The notes below the pieces were generated by a model, which had not been told where the DNA came from, did not search any database, and saw only the letters and a list, made by a program, of their open reading frames with translations. A DNA stretch of 64,000 bases from positions 1 through 64,000 of the forward strand of contig NZ_CANKXK010000006.1 in the NCBI RefSeq assembly GCF_947487605.1, written 5' to 3'. Origin of the DNA: an uncultured Algibacter sp. Lineage in GTDB: Bacteria > Bacteroidota > Bacteroidia > Flavobacteriales > Flavobacteriaceae. A program made the position numbers and the translations under genes. The stretch's first letter is position 1. The number at the start of each line of letters is the position of its first letter. Below are positions 37,419-46,062 of the stretch, piece by piece.

Positions 37419-39332
37419 ATGGATGAAATAAAATTAAACTTTATAAACCTTTTGAATAGCGACGCTACTATACAGCTATTTAGGAGAGAATATAATCAAG
37501 AGCAAATCGAAGATGACGAACTGTATGTTTATAGCTTAAACATTCAAAAGAATGCTGAAGAAGATAATTATAGGAAATATGTAATAAGTTTTACAGAAAG
37601 AGATGATTTTAAGGAATATAATTGTTCTATTTGGGAGAATAATGAGCTAACCAAAAGATGGTTTTTTTATTTAGTTCATAGAGTTTTACAAACAAAAAAT
37701 GAATCAAACTTAGAGTACAATATTTCTAATAAACGATTTGATTTTTCTATAGATTTTATTACCAATAAAACAAATTATGGAAATCAAGTGATTAATGTAG
37801 CTCCATATTTTTTAAAGGTAAAAAAACAGTTTGGTTTTTTGATTGATTTTAAGTTTAGAAAAAATGAAGCCGCACCATTTGATAAAGAAGTACAAAGATT
37901 AAGTTTAAGTTTAGATAAAAACTATAGAAGTAATAGAAACTATTATTCCGATAAGAGTTTCAAAATCCAATCTTTCCTACATGATGAATTTTTATCATTT
38001 TTAACCTTACAAACTGAAAACGAAGAACTTAAATTTGATAATGAGTTAGTTACTCTCATTTCAAATAAATTAGATAATAAGAAATACGTTTTTGGTAATG
38101 AAAAAACGGGACTTTCTCAATTCCATGGTATTAAAAATTATGGACCTTTTAAGGACGTAGAAACTCAAGATGTTATTTACTTATTTCTTTTTGAAGATAA
38201 GTTTAAATCATTTGCAAATGATGTTTACTTGAGCCTTATAGGTAAAACAAATCGAGGCACTTTTCCTGGTATGACAGAAATGTTTGGATTACCACTATCA
38301 AAAGAAAATGTTGAAAAAATTTCATTGAATAAATTAGATGTTGCGAACCTCAAAGAACCTATTGCTCAAATTTTAGAGAAAAAGAATAGTAATCCAAATA
38401 AAAAAATTATTGCAATTTTATTAGAAGAAAATAATGAAGATGACAATATAGAAACCAATTCTCCTTATTATTTTTTAAAATATAATTTATTAAAGGAAAA
38501 TATACCTGTTCAAGTTTTATCTAAAGAGAGTGTAGGTAGTCCAAATTCATTGAAATGGTCTACTTCAAATATAGGTTTACAAATTTTTTCAAAATTAGGA
38601 GGTGTACCTTGGTTAGTTAAACCAAGCAATAATAATTGCTTAATTCTTGGAATTGGAAGTTCCCACAAGTTCGATGAAGAAACAGGTAAAATACACAAAT
38701 ATTCAGCATATTCTGTTTGTCTTGATTCTTCTGGTATATATAAAAGACTTTCTATTCTTTCAGAGTCAGAAAATAAAGAGACTTATTTAGATGAATTGAG
38801 AACAAAATTAATATCTCTCTTAAAAGATGAGTTTTCAAATTATACTAAAGTAGTATTGCATGTTCCCTTTAAAATTCAAAAGGATGAAATTAGATCTATG
38901 GAAGACGCTTTGTCTCAATTTCACAATATAGAATTTAAAGTTTTAAAAATAAATATCAAAAATAAGTTCTTTGGTTTTAGTAATCATAATACTGAAGTTC
39001 CATATGAAAGTAGTTATATCAGACTTTCAAACAATGAATATTTAGTATGGTTTGAAGGTTTGCAGTATGGCAAAGAAATAGTTTATCAAAGAGTTGGGAA
39101 TCCGGTTCACATAAAGTTTTTAAATTCAAAAAATAGTTCTAAAGAGGAAGATCAAACATTCCTCCAAGACGTAGTTAATTTATCAGGAGCTAATTGGAGA
39201 GGTTTTAATGCTAAATCTAGACCTATATCAATTTATTATTCAGAGATAATTGCAGAATATACTAAAGCATTTGAAAATTTTGAAGATTTTGATAGAGGAA
39301 TTTTTTCAACTAATAAACCTTGGTTTTTATAA
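37419..39332 (+). CDS. Prokaryotic Argonaute, catalytically inactive, long-B-like
   Basis: This 637-aa pAgo has an N-terminal ~220-residue region (N/L1-like, with PAZ reduced or absent). An L2-type segment YVFGNEKTGLSQFHG...YGPF (223-244), a MID domain (about 250-400) and a PIWI domain (405-637) follow. The MID 5'-phosphate pocket is conserved: Y351, K354, Q365 (IPVQVL), N384 and K392 in SKLGGVPW. The PIWI catalytic tetrad is lost: the first Asp is G413 (LILGIGSS) and the Asp after HR in active enzymes is P483 (HVPF). It should bind guide and target without cutting and signal to an effector. The SIR2 gene starts 10 bp after its stop, which fits long-B pAgo systems with SIR2 effectors. Confidence 0.85.
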   Translation: MDEIKLNFINLLNSDATIQLFRREYNQEQIEDDELYVYSLNIQKNAEEDNYRKYVISFTERDDFKEYNCSIWENNELTKRWFFYLVHRVLQTKNESNLEYNISNKRFDFSIDFITNKTNYGNQVINVAPYFLKVKKQFGFLIDFKFRKNEAAPFDKEVQRLSLSLDKNYRSNRNYYSDKSFKIQSFLHDEFLSFLTLQTENEELKFDNELVTLISNKLDNKKYVFGNEKTGLSQFHGIKNYGPFKDVETQDVIYLFLFEDKFKSFANDVYLSLIGKTNRGTFPGMTEMFGLPLSKENVEKISLNKLDVANLKEPIAQILEKKNSNPNKKIIAILLEENNEDDNIETNSPYYFLKYNLLKENIPVQVLSKESVGSPNSLKWSTSNIGLQIFSKLGGVPWLVKPSNNNCLILGIGSSHKFDEETGKIHKYSAYSVCLDSSGIYKRLSILSESENKETYLDELRTKLISLLKDEFSNYTKVVLHVPFKIQKDEIRSMEDALSQFHNIEFKVLKINIKNKFFGFSNHNTEVPYESSYIRLSNNEYLVWFEGLQYGKEIVYQRVGNPVHIKFLNSKNSSKEEDQTFLQDVVNLSGANWRGFNAKSRPISIYYSEIIAEYTKAFENFEDFDRGIFSTNKPWFL

Positions 39333-39342
39333 AATATAGAAT

Positions 39343-40398
39343 ATGGAAGTAAAAGGAGAAAACATAATATTTTTATTAGGAGCAGGTGCAAGTTATGAAG
39401 CTAACATACCTATATCATTTCAAATGGTGGATGAAATTGAAACTCTAATTAAAAAAGATGATAAGTGGAATAAATATGAAGATTTATACTATTATTTAAA
39501 AAGTAGTATTCAATATGGAGATGGTATATTTGGTAATTTTGATGAGCCATTCAATGTTGAAAAGTTACTAATTGTTATTTCTGAAATAGAAAAGCGAGAT
39601 AAGAATATTATGTATCCATTCATTGGAACGTGGAATATTAGACTGACCGATTTAGCAGGCAAAAATTTTGAAAACTTAAAAGAGTTTAAAGAACTTATAG
39701 TGAATAAACTTAATGAATGGGTTAGGTTAAAAAATTACGACAAAGCAAATTATTATGAAGGTTTCGCAAGTTTGAAAAATGAAATAGGAAACTTATTAAA
39801 AGTATTTACTTTAAATTATGATTTATGTTTTGAAAGAGTAGTGGGAAAGGATCAAAATGTTGAACTTGGATTTAATAATGCAACCAAAGAATGGCACTAC
39901 ACAAATTTTGATTCGATTGATAGTAAGGATTTCTTTTTATATAAACTACATGGTTCTATAAATTGGTATACAACTGATGATAAAATAAGTAAGCTTAAGA
40001 TAAGTGATGATCCTGTTGAAGTACCAGAGCTTATATTTGGGATTCAACATAAAATGACATCCATTGACCCTTATTTTTTCTTTGCATCGGAATTCAGGAA
40101 ACAATGTTTAGATAATGAAACCAAATTATTGGTTTGTATTGGCTATAGTTTTTCAGATGAGTACATAAATAATATTATATCTCAAGCTGTACTTGAAAAG
40201 GACGAAACTCAGATATTAGTTGTGGCTGGACCAAATGACGATAAGGATGAAATTAAAAAGGACATATCAGATAAGCTAAATGTAGATTTAAGCGCTATAA
40301 AAGTTGAAACCGTAGGAGCAAAAAAGTTTTTAGTTGAAGTAATGAATAAAGATTATTTAGCACAATATATACATGATTCAAAAGATGCTCCTTTTTAA
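39343..40398 (+). CDS. SIR2-like NADase effector, partner of the Argonaute
   Basis: This 351-aa protein has a stand-alone SIR2-like domain of the defence type (SIR2_2). It shows the NAD-binding start FLLGAGASYEANIP (10-23), TLNYDLCFERV (156-166) with catalytic-type N158, KLHGSINW (201-208) with H203, and GYSFSDEYINNI (267-278). Related domains in ThsA, DSR and SPARSA degrade NAD+ to stop phage growth. It carries no APAZ region, unlike SPARSA effectors, so it must couple to the 637-aa pAgo encoded 10 bp upstream by another interface. It is probably toxic when active. Confidence 0.87.
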   Translation: MEVKGENIIFLLGAGASYEANIPISFQMVDEIETLIKKDDKWNKYEDLYYYLKSSIQYGDGIFGNFDEPFNVEKLLIVISEIEKRDKNIMYPFIGTWNIRLTDLAGKNFENLKEFKELIVNKLNEWVRLKNYDKANYYEGFASLKNEIGNLLKVFTLNYDLCFERVVGKDQNVELGFNNATKEWHYTNFDSIDSKDFFLYKLHGSINWYTTDDKISKLKISDDPVEVPELIFGIQHKMTSIDPYFFFASEFRKQCLDNETKLLVCIGYSFSDEYINNIISQAVLEKDETQILVVAGPNDDKDEIKKDISDKLNVDLSAIKVETVGAKKFLVEVMNKDYLAQYIHDSKDAPF

Positions 40399-40437
40399 TA
40401 TTATGTAAAATAGAAATCTAGATGTTAAACTTGGCCT

Positions 40438-40652
40438 CATAAAATTTTGGTCAAAACAATAGGAGAAATGAGCGTGCATATTTTAGGCTATACGAATGCA
40501 ATGATCCTGTGGATGATTGAATTTGGATACAACACTTTACTAAAAGCTAAATTCAAATTGTATTCAGCTAATAATGTCCACAGGACATTCTATTAACGCT
40601 AAATAGTCTAAAATATAGCGAATGAGCCGTTAATTGTTTCCAAAATTATATG
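40438..40652. repeat. Long imperfect palindrome 1, copy a
   Basis: Outer arms CATAAAATTTTGG (40438-40450) and CCAAAATTATATG (40640-40652), middle arms ATATTTTAG (40478-40486) and CTAAAATAT (40608-40616), and inner arms AATGATCCTGTGGA with TCCACAGGACATT nest inside one another. It lies 40 bp after the SIR2 stop. A second copy (47519-47690) follows the short pAgo. Both are followed by a TTTTTGTTTCTTTT tract. No open frame is present. Confidence 0.7.
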
Positions 40653-40723
40653 CAGCCTTGAATTTTTGTTTCTTTTGTTTCAAGACAAAAGATAATGAAT
40701 CATTAAAAAAAAAGATTAATTGA

Positions 40724-41171
40724 AGTTCTAAATATAACAAGTGCATAGAATTTTATTTTTCTTAAAATTTATGCTCTTGTGGCAATCCACGAGAATCGTC
40801 TAAATTTTTTTATTACGTACATTTTATCGAATACGCGATTTTTAATAAGAGTAAAAAGGTTAGCTTTTATTTTGGCGTTGGCAAGCGTTGGATAATTGTG
40901 TGTAAAATAAATTGCCTAAGCAATTTGATTTTATAAAACAATCGAGCGCTTGGTAGCGGCTATTTTACATAACGGCTAATTATAGATACAAATGTTTTTA
41001 AACTCTGCGAAGCAAACCGCTTATTAGTTTAATGACCCAAGTTCCAATTTATCTAATGAAAACAAATGCTTTTGGGATATTTTACATAATACTACATTAT
41101 AGCTATCAAATGGATAAACCACTATAAATACAAAACTATACATTTGTACTATAATGTTCTGCGTTATGTAA
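40724..41171. repeat. Complex hairpin repeat 2, copy a
   Basis: This is a direct repeat of 48232-48793. It holds: a hairpin ACAAGTGCATA / TATGCTCTTGT (40737-40780); a GCGTTGGCAAGCG...CAATCGAGCGCTTGG stem (about 40874-40953); two forward copies of the motif TATTTTACATAAY-n-ATTATAG-TA-CAAA (40961-40993 and 41078-41112); and one inverted copy (41141-41171). A lone half-motif TTATGTAAAATAG sits at 40401-40413, right after the SIR2 stop codon. The remaining gap to 41481 is described by the next two entries. Confidence 0.7.
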
Positions 41172-41247
41172 CTTTGCTTTGGTAAAAGCGAAGTTTAAAC
41201 TACTGCTTTTTCTTATTTTTTTCTTCTATAAACTTTCTCTACAATGT

Positions 41248-41313
41248 TAATGGAACACTCTTTTTACGAAGTGACGATAGGAGCGTAGTGGAATGTGTGT
41301 GGAATGGGTTGAT
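41248..41313 (+). promoter_or_regulatory. Shared upstream element, copy 2
   Basis: TAATGGAACACTCTTTTTACGA and later GTAGTGGAATGTGTGTGGAATGG match copy 1 at 34475-34537 over most of the length. It ends in TTG (41309-41311), which with TAGTTTG (41333-41339) could form -33/-7 boxes for the outer-membrane-protein/patatin operon. Confidence 0.55.
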
Positions 41314-41408
41314 AAAATTACAATTATAAATGTAGTTTGTTTCTTGTTAATTTTATTGTATATTTAAACTCTCCCTTCTTATTAATTACAATAGCACATT
41401 TATTAATT

Positions 41409-41422
41409 ACCCAATATTGGGT
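41409..41422. promoter_or_regulatory. Perfect 14-bp palindrome in the leader of the OMP/patatin operon
   Basis: ACCCAATATTGGGT is perfectly self-complementary, with no loop, so a protein-binding site is more likely than an RNA hairpin. It lies 60 bp before the ATG at 41482. Confidence 0.4.
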
Positions 41423-41481
41423 ATGTTTTGGTTTTAACTAAAGCCATAACATTGTTTATTGTATAACCTAACCAACCAATT

Positions 41482-43203
41482 ATGAAAAAATTAGCTATTC
41501 TATTCATCTTAATGTTCTCTATTCAAATCAATGCTCAAACATTTAGTTCTTCTTTGAGTAATAATATAATAACAAGTTATAAAGATAGTGCTAGTGCTTC
41601 TACTAAAGGTTCTCCTGTGTTGCAATTTGATTATGTAATAGAAGCACATAAAATGGATACAGGGTATCTTGAAGTTACAATTAAATCATCTAAAGATGGT
41701 GTGGAAGATGAGGTGTTTTCATTAAAACCTTTATCAATTGATTTATTCAAGCCTAAATTTGAAATACATTTTAAGAATAGTGTTAAAAATTCGGGTGAAG
41801 CTAATGTAACAGAAATTGAAGAGCTTAACGATGCAAAAATTTCAATACTTTTTGCAAGACTTATCAGCTTTGAAAGAACAGAGGATGAAAGACCCGTCGT
41901 TGCTATTCTTTCATTAAACGAAAATATACCAGTTGTTATACCCTACAATAAAATCGAACCTGTTTTAGATGTAAACGACAAACCGAAAAATGATAAAGAT
42001 GGAAAGCCTATAACTAAAATAGTAAAATATTATGAAATAATAAATATAGAAAATTACCCTAAAGTCGAATTAACTTTCTATAATGGTTTTATTGAGAAAA
42101 TAGAGTTAGAAACAAAAGTATTAGGACATAGAATAAGGTTTTCAAATCTTTTTTCTATAGGGATTTCTTCAAGTGATGGTATCAGAAAATTTAATAACCA
42201 TAAATTACAAAGTTTTAATTCTTTCATATTCAAGGATGGTAAATTATCAAAACCAAATATCAATTCTGAAACTAGAGGTCAATATTTGGAAATTAATTTT
42301 TCAGACATTATAGATTATGATAGAGAAATTGATATAAATGCCAACGACATTAGTCCAGAACCAACAAAGCTAGTTTTAGATGAAGTACAAAAAACAACCA
42401 AACTTTATAAACCTGAATCCACAAAGCTCTTTGAAGCAATTGTTTATTCGGACTTTTTTGGAGTTTTTGATGAAGAAAATCCTAATGGTATAATACAAAC
42501 AGAAATTGCTAAAAAGTTTTACATAAATACAAAAAGGAAACAAAATAGGTGGTATTCTTATATACTTCCTCCAGCTTGGTATTCTGATGCAATTGGTGTT
42601 GCAGAATACATCAATCTTAATGTTAAAATTAGCAAACTCGAAGAAAATAATAAGTTTTTAAAAGCAGAGCAAATTGGCAATGAGAATTATTTTTCCCCGT
42701 TAAGCTTAAAACAACATGAATCTTTTAGTATCGGAGCAGATATTAATCTATTCTCCTTTGAAAACCAAAATAAAAAAATCAATACTTTTATCGAATTAGG
42801 TTGGAATTATGGAAGAAGTGGATTAGAATTTTCAGATCAAGCGGAAGACCAAACATTCTTAAATACAATAACAACATCAGCTAATATTGCATTTCATATT
42901 ATTCCAGAAAAGAGGTATGGTTTTATTGCAAGTAATCGTATATCAAAATTTATGGTTTTAAATGATGATTTAATTGAATCCAATGAGTTTTCGTTTAAAT
43001 CATTAAAAAATGGAGAATTGGTGGAACCAAACAAATGGTTTAACAGTTCTCAAATAGAGTTTTATTTGAATACATCGTCAACTGGGAAGCTTTTTATGCG
43101 TTATAGTTTAGTTAGCGACCTCAAGGATTTTGATAATAACTTTTCTCAATTTCAATTTGGCTATTCATTTTATATACTACGTCAAAATGGAAAAATTAAG
43201 TAA
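41482..43203 (+). CDS. Secreted probable outer-membrane protein in the defence island
   Basis: This 573-aa protein has a signal peptide (1-18, ending INAQ). The first ~330 residues look mixed alpha/beta. The last ~200 show alternating amphipathic strands (INTFIELGWNYGRSGLEF, TTSANIAFHIIPEKRYGFIA, TGKLFMRYSLVSDL, FQFGYSFYILRQ), consistent with a partial outer-membrane beta-barrel. No named family is recognised. It is 12 bp upstream of a patatin-like gene and is presumably co-transcribed. A signal-peptide protein in a defence cassette is unusual. It could also be an unrelated secreted lipase partner. Confidence 0.65.
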   Translation: MKKLAILFILMFSIQINAQTFSSSLSNNIITSYKDSASASTKGSPVLQFDYVIEAHKMDTGYLEVTIKSSKDGVEDEVFSLKPLSIDLFKPKFEIHFKNSVKNSGEANVTEIEELNDAKISILFARLISFERTEDERPVVAILSLNENIPVVIPYNKIEPVLDVNDKPKNDKDGKPITKIVKYYEIINIENYPKVELTFYNGFIEKIELETKVLGHRIRFSNLFSIGISSSDGIRKFNNHKLQSFNSFIFKDGKLSKPNINSETRGQYLEINFSDIIDYDREIDINANDISPEPTKLVLDEVQKTTKLYKPESTKLFEAIVYSDFFGVFDEENPNGIIQTEIAKKFYINTKRKQNRWYSYILPPAWYSDAIGVAEYINLNVKISKLEENNKFLKAEQIGNENYFSPLSLKQHESFSIGADINLFSFENQNKKINTFIELGWNYGRSGLEFSDQAEDQTFLNTITTSANIAFHIIPEKRYGFIASNRISKFMVLNDDLIESNEFSFKSLKNGELVEPNKWFNSSQIEFYLNTSSTGKLFMRYSLVSDLKDFDNNFSQFQFGYSFYILRQNGKIK

Positions 43204-43215
43204 TATTTAATTGTT

Positions 43216-44424
43216 ATGTATAAAATTTTATCCTTAGATGGAGGTGGAAGTTGGGCAATAATTCAATTACTAACTCTTAAAGATAGATATGGAAATCTTA
43301 CTGGTCATCAAGTACTTCAAAAATTTGATTTAGTAATCGCTAATTCAGGTGGAAGCATTGTTTTGGCAGCATTGGCAGAAAATTGGACACTTGAAAAAGC
43401 CTTAACTTTATTTGATAATAAAGATATACGAGAAAGTATTTTTAGCGAAAACACATACAGAGATAGTTTTTTCCCCGTAGATTATTTACGATTATTTAAA
43501 ATACCTTTTGGTCCAAAGTATAGCTCAAAACAAAAAAAAGATAGTTTTGAAAAATTATTTAAAGAAGTTAACAAAAGGCAAATGTCGGAACTTCCTGCAT
43601 TTATTAAAAAAGAATCTCTAAAAATTGTGGTTTGTACATATGACGCACTAAATAATAGAGCGAAATTTTTTAAGTCTTATGGAGTTGATTCAGAGGATTA
43701 TGATTCAGTTAGATTAACTCAAGCTATTCATGGTTCTTCAAATGCACCTGTACAATATTTCGATTTTCCAGCAAGGTTTAAAGCAAAGAATAGCGAAATA
43801 TACTATGAGCTATGGGATGGAGCATTAGGAGGATTCAATAATCCTATTTTGGCTGGATTAATTGAAGCATTTAAATTAGGAGTACCATTGAAGGATATAA
43901 AATTAGTCTCAATTGGGACTGGTAATAAATTAATGTCGTTAAAAGAAAAAAATAATTTTTGGAAGTGGAAGCAAATTGCCATAAAAAAAAGAAGAAAAAA
44001 GCTGGATTTTAAATTTTTAAAGCCACAAGCTAAGTTTTTTAAAGTGACTGTTTTAAATCAAGCTAAGACCATATTATATCAACCGCCAGATACTGCAAAC
44101 TATATAGCTATGATGTTTTTAAAAATGGTTTCCGAAAAAGCTATAAATGAACATATTGTTAGATTATCTCCGCTTATTCATAGTGATTCTAGCACTTCAG
44201 AAGATGTTGTACCTCTAATAAATAAACTATATGCTTTAGATATGGATATAACCAAAGAAGAAGAGATACAATGTTTAATGGAGTGCTTTGACATGTGGCA
44301 AAATGGAGAAATTTTGAACCAACCCTTGGAATTTAAAGTTAAAAGAGACAACGATATTGTATTTATTAATGGGAATAAATATTATAAAGATGGAATGGAT
44401 ACATGGATAAGTTGGGGCTTTTGA
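43216..44424 (+). CDS. Patatin-like phospholipase
   Basis: This 402-aa cytoplasmic patatin-fold protein has the oxyanion motif LSLDGGGSWAI (5-15), the nucleophile Ser44 in IANSGGSIV (the usual GxSxG has Ala at its first position here) and the catalytic Asp201 in LWDGALGGFNNP, so the Ser-Asp dyad is present. Patatins such as CapV act as membrane-degrading effectors in CBASS. No cyclic-nucleotide synthase is nearby, so this is not a CBASS locus. It is preceded by a secreted protein gene (12 bp) and lies between two pAgo modules. Its activator is unknown. Confidence 0.85.
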   Translation: MYKILSLDGGGSWAIIQLLTLKDRYGNLTGHQVLQKFDLVIANSGGSIVLAALAENWTLEKALTLFDNKDIRESIFSENTYRDSFFPVDYLRLFKIPFGPKYSSKQKKDSFEKLFKEVNKRQMSELPAFIKKESLKIVVCTYDALNNRAKFFKSYGVDSEDYDSVRLTQAIHGSSNAPVQYFDFPARFKAKNSEIYYELWDGALGGFNNPILAGLIEAFKLGVPLKDIKLVSIGTGNKLMSLKEKNNFWKWKQIAIKKRRKKLDFKFLKPQAKFFKVTVLNQAKTILYQPPDTANYIAMMFLKMVSEKAINEHIVRLSPLIHSDSSTSEDVVPLINKLYALDMDITKEEEIQCLMECFDMWQNGEILNQPLEFKVKRDNDIVFINGNKYYKDGMDTWISWGF

Positions 44425-44464
44425 TTTTTTTGTGATTTTAAATATTTACGATTTTCTCTTTATT

Positions 44465-44539
44465 TACTGGAATACACCTTTTAAGAAACCATTTAAAAGA
44501 GTAGTTAAATGTGTATGAAATGGATTGTTAATATCTTTG
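44465..44539 (+). promoter_or_regulatory. Shared upstream element, degenerate copy 3, with -7 box
   Basis: TACTGGAATACACCTTTTAA and AAATGTGTATGAAATGG-ATTGTTAAT match copies 1 and 2 in order and spacing, though degenerately. TATCTTTG (44532-44539) fits TAnnTTTG and may drive the SMEK/pAgo operon. The remaining 145 bp to the ATG hold no gene. Confidence 0.45.
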
Positions 44540-44684
44540 CTTTTATGTGCATAAGAAATTATTATAATACGCATTTTAATTTTTAACTTTATACTCCCAA
44601 TAAGTTATTCTCTCATAAGATTTAACGGATTAAAAAAATAATTGAAGTGATTATAAATCATTTCATAATGATATTACGTATTAA

Positions 44685-46061
44685 ATGAATAAAAAAAGAG
44701 CAATAGACAGAATTATAGAATTATATACTCTATTTAGAGTTGAAGTAGAGTATTTCAACTCTGCAAGTTTATTTGATATAAATATATATGCAGAATCTGT
44801 TTTAATACCACTACTAAATAATGTTTATGGCTTAAATTTAAAAGATGCAAATTTTGATGAAAAAAACTTTTCAGCTGTTGACTTAATAGACAAAGAGAAC
44901 CGAATCGCAATACAAGTTACATCAACAGCTAATGGAGAAAAAATAAAGCACACACTCCAAACTTATTTAAAAGACAAACGCTATAAAGATTTTGATAGCG
45001 TTTATGTTTACATTCTGAAAACAAAACAGTCAAAATATTCAGACGATACTTTTCAAAAAATAGTAGATGGTAAATTTGAATTTGAATCTACAAAACATAT
45101 TATTGACAGTACCGATGTTATCAATGAAGTGAAATCATGGCTTTCTATGAATAGAATTCATGAATTTAGAGAAATATTAGAAGAGCAGTTTTCAAGTGAT
45201 GCACAAGAAAGCAGAAAATATTATTTAGAGAATAAGGATGTTTTAGATACTCAAACGATTTACCCAAATATTTTAGAAATTGTTTTGCCTGAAAGCATAT
45301 TTGTAGGTAAATTAAATATAGATAGAGAAAGGGTCATTAAACGCTCTTGGGAAACAGAATATAAATTAAAACTTAAAGCAAGTATTTTAAAAGTAATTAA
45401 AAGTCATATGTACCACATAGGTATAAAGCCAACTACTGACTGGAATGAATTTGAAGGAAATTTAATTTCGTTTAAAAACTTAAATGATGATTCGGAGCCT
45501 TTGAGTAAACTTGTTGAATTAGGAACTGTTGAAATGTTTACAGTTGAAGAATTTTTTGAATCTGGCGAAAATTATAAAATGGCATTTGGTAGATTATTAA
45601 GTTTATCCTTTACAGAGTTATTAAAAGTTAAAGATATTAATTGGTTACCAAAAGACAGGGTTTATAGATTTAATTCAGCAAAAACAAGAAAAGTCACTTG
45701 GAAAAAGAAAAATAAAGCTACTCGTACCGTTGTTAAGGAACATTGGAATAAAGACAGAAATCAAATTATGGCCTTTCAACATTTAGCATTTAGTTTAAAT
45801 GTATTTTCTATTGATAATATTTGGTATGTTTCTATCACGCCTACATATAGCATAACCTTTGACGGAAAGAGAACTCATGCAAGAGCAAGTAAATATATAG
45901 ATAACCAAAAAAAACTAGACAGAAATCAATCTGTATACAATCACTTTAGATTTATAGCATATTGTTTGAGAAATAAGATTGACGAAAAGGAAGCTGATTA
46001 TGCATTAATTGGGGTGAAAAAGGCCATTAATATGTCTCTAACTTTTAAGAAGAATTTTTAA
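44685..46061 (+). CDS. SMEK-nuclease/APAZ-like effector of a short Argonaute
   Basis: This 458-aa protein has an N-terminal SMEK domain (about 1-150) with FDINIYAESVLIPLLNNVYG (30-49) and the core AVDLIDKENRIAIQVTST (64-81). This pattern, D66 followed by Q77-x-T79, looks like a variant PD-(D/E)XK nuclease site. The C-terminal ~300 residues have no other domain and are the right size and position for APAZ, the pAgo-contacting region. The next gene, a short pAgo, starts 1 bp after the stop. This matches short-pAgo systems such as SPARTA and SPARDA, but with a SMEK effector instead of TIR or SIR2. The SMEK domain may be equivalent to the DREN nuclease. The APAZ call rests on context and length. 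Confidence 0.8.
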   Translation: MNKKRAIDRIIELYTLFRVEVEYFNSASLFDINIYAESVLIPLLNNVYGLNLKDANFDEKNFSAVDLIDKENRIAIQVTSTANGEKIKHTLQTYLKDKRYKDFDSVYVYILKTKQSKYSDDTFQKIVDGKFEFESTKHIIDSTDVINEVKSWLSMNRIHEFREILEEQFSSDAQESRKYYLENKDVLDTQTIYPNILEIVLPESIFVGKLNIDRERVIKRSWETEYKLKLKASILKVIKSHMYHIGIKPTTDWNEFEGNLISFKNLNDDSEPLSKLVELGTVEMFTVEEFFESGENYKMAFGRLLSLSFTELLKVKDINWLPKDRVYRFNSAKTRKVTWKKKNKATRTVVKEHWNKDRNQIMAFQHLAFSLNVFSIDNIWYVSITPTYSITFDGKRTHARASKYIDNQKKLDRNQSVYNHFRFIAYCLRNKIDEKEADYALIGVKKAINMSLTFKKNF

Positions 46062-46062
46062 T

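Noticed and set aside
43216-44424. CBASS operon (CapV-type patatin)
   Set aside because: No CD-NTase, HORMA/TRIP13 or Cap2/Cap3 gene is adjacent. The upstream partner is a secreted protein.
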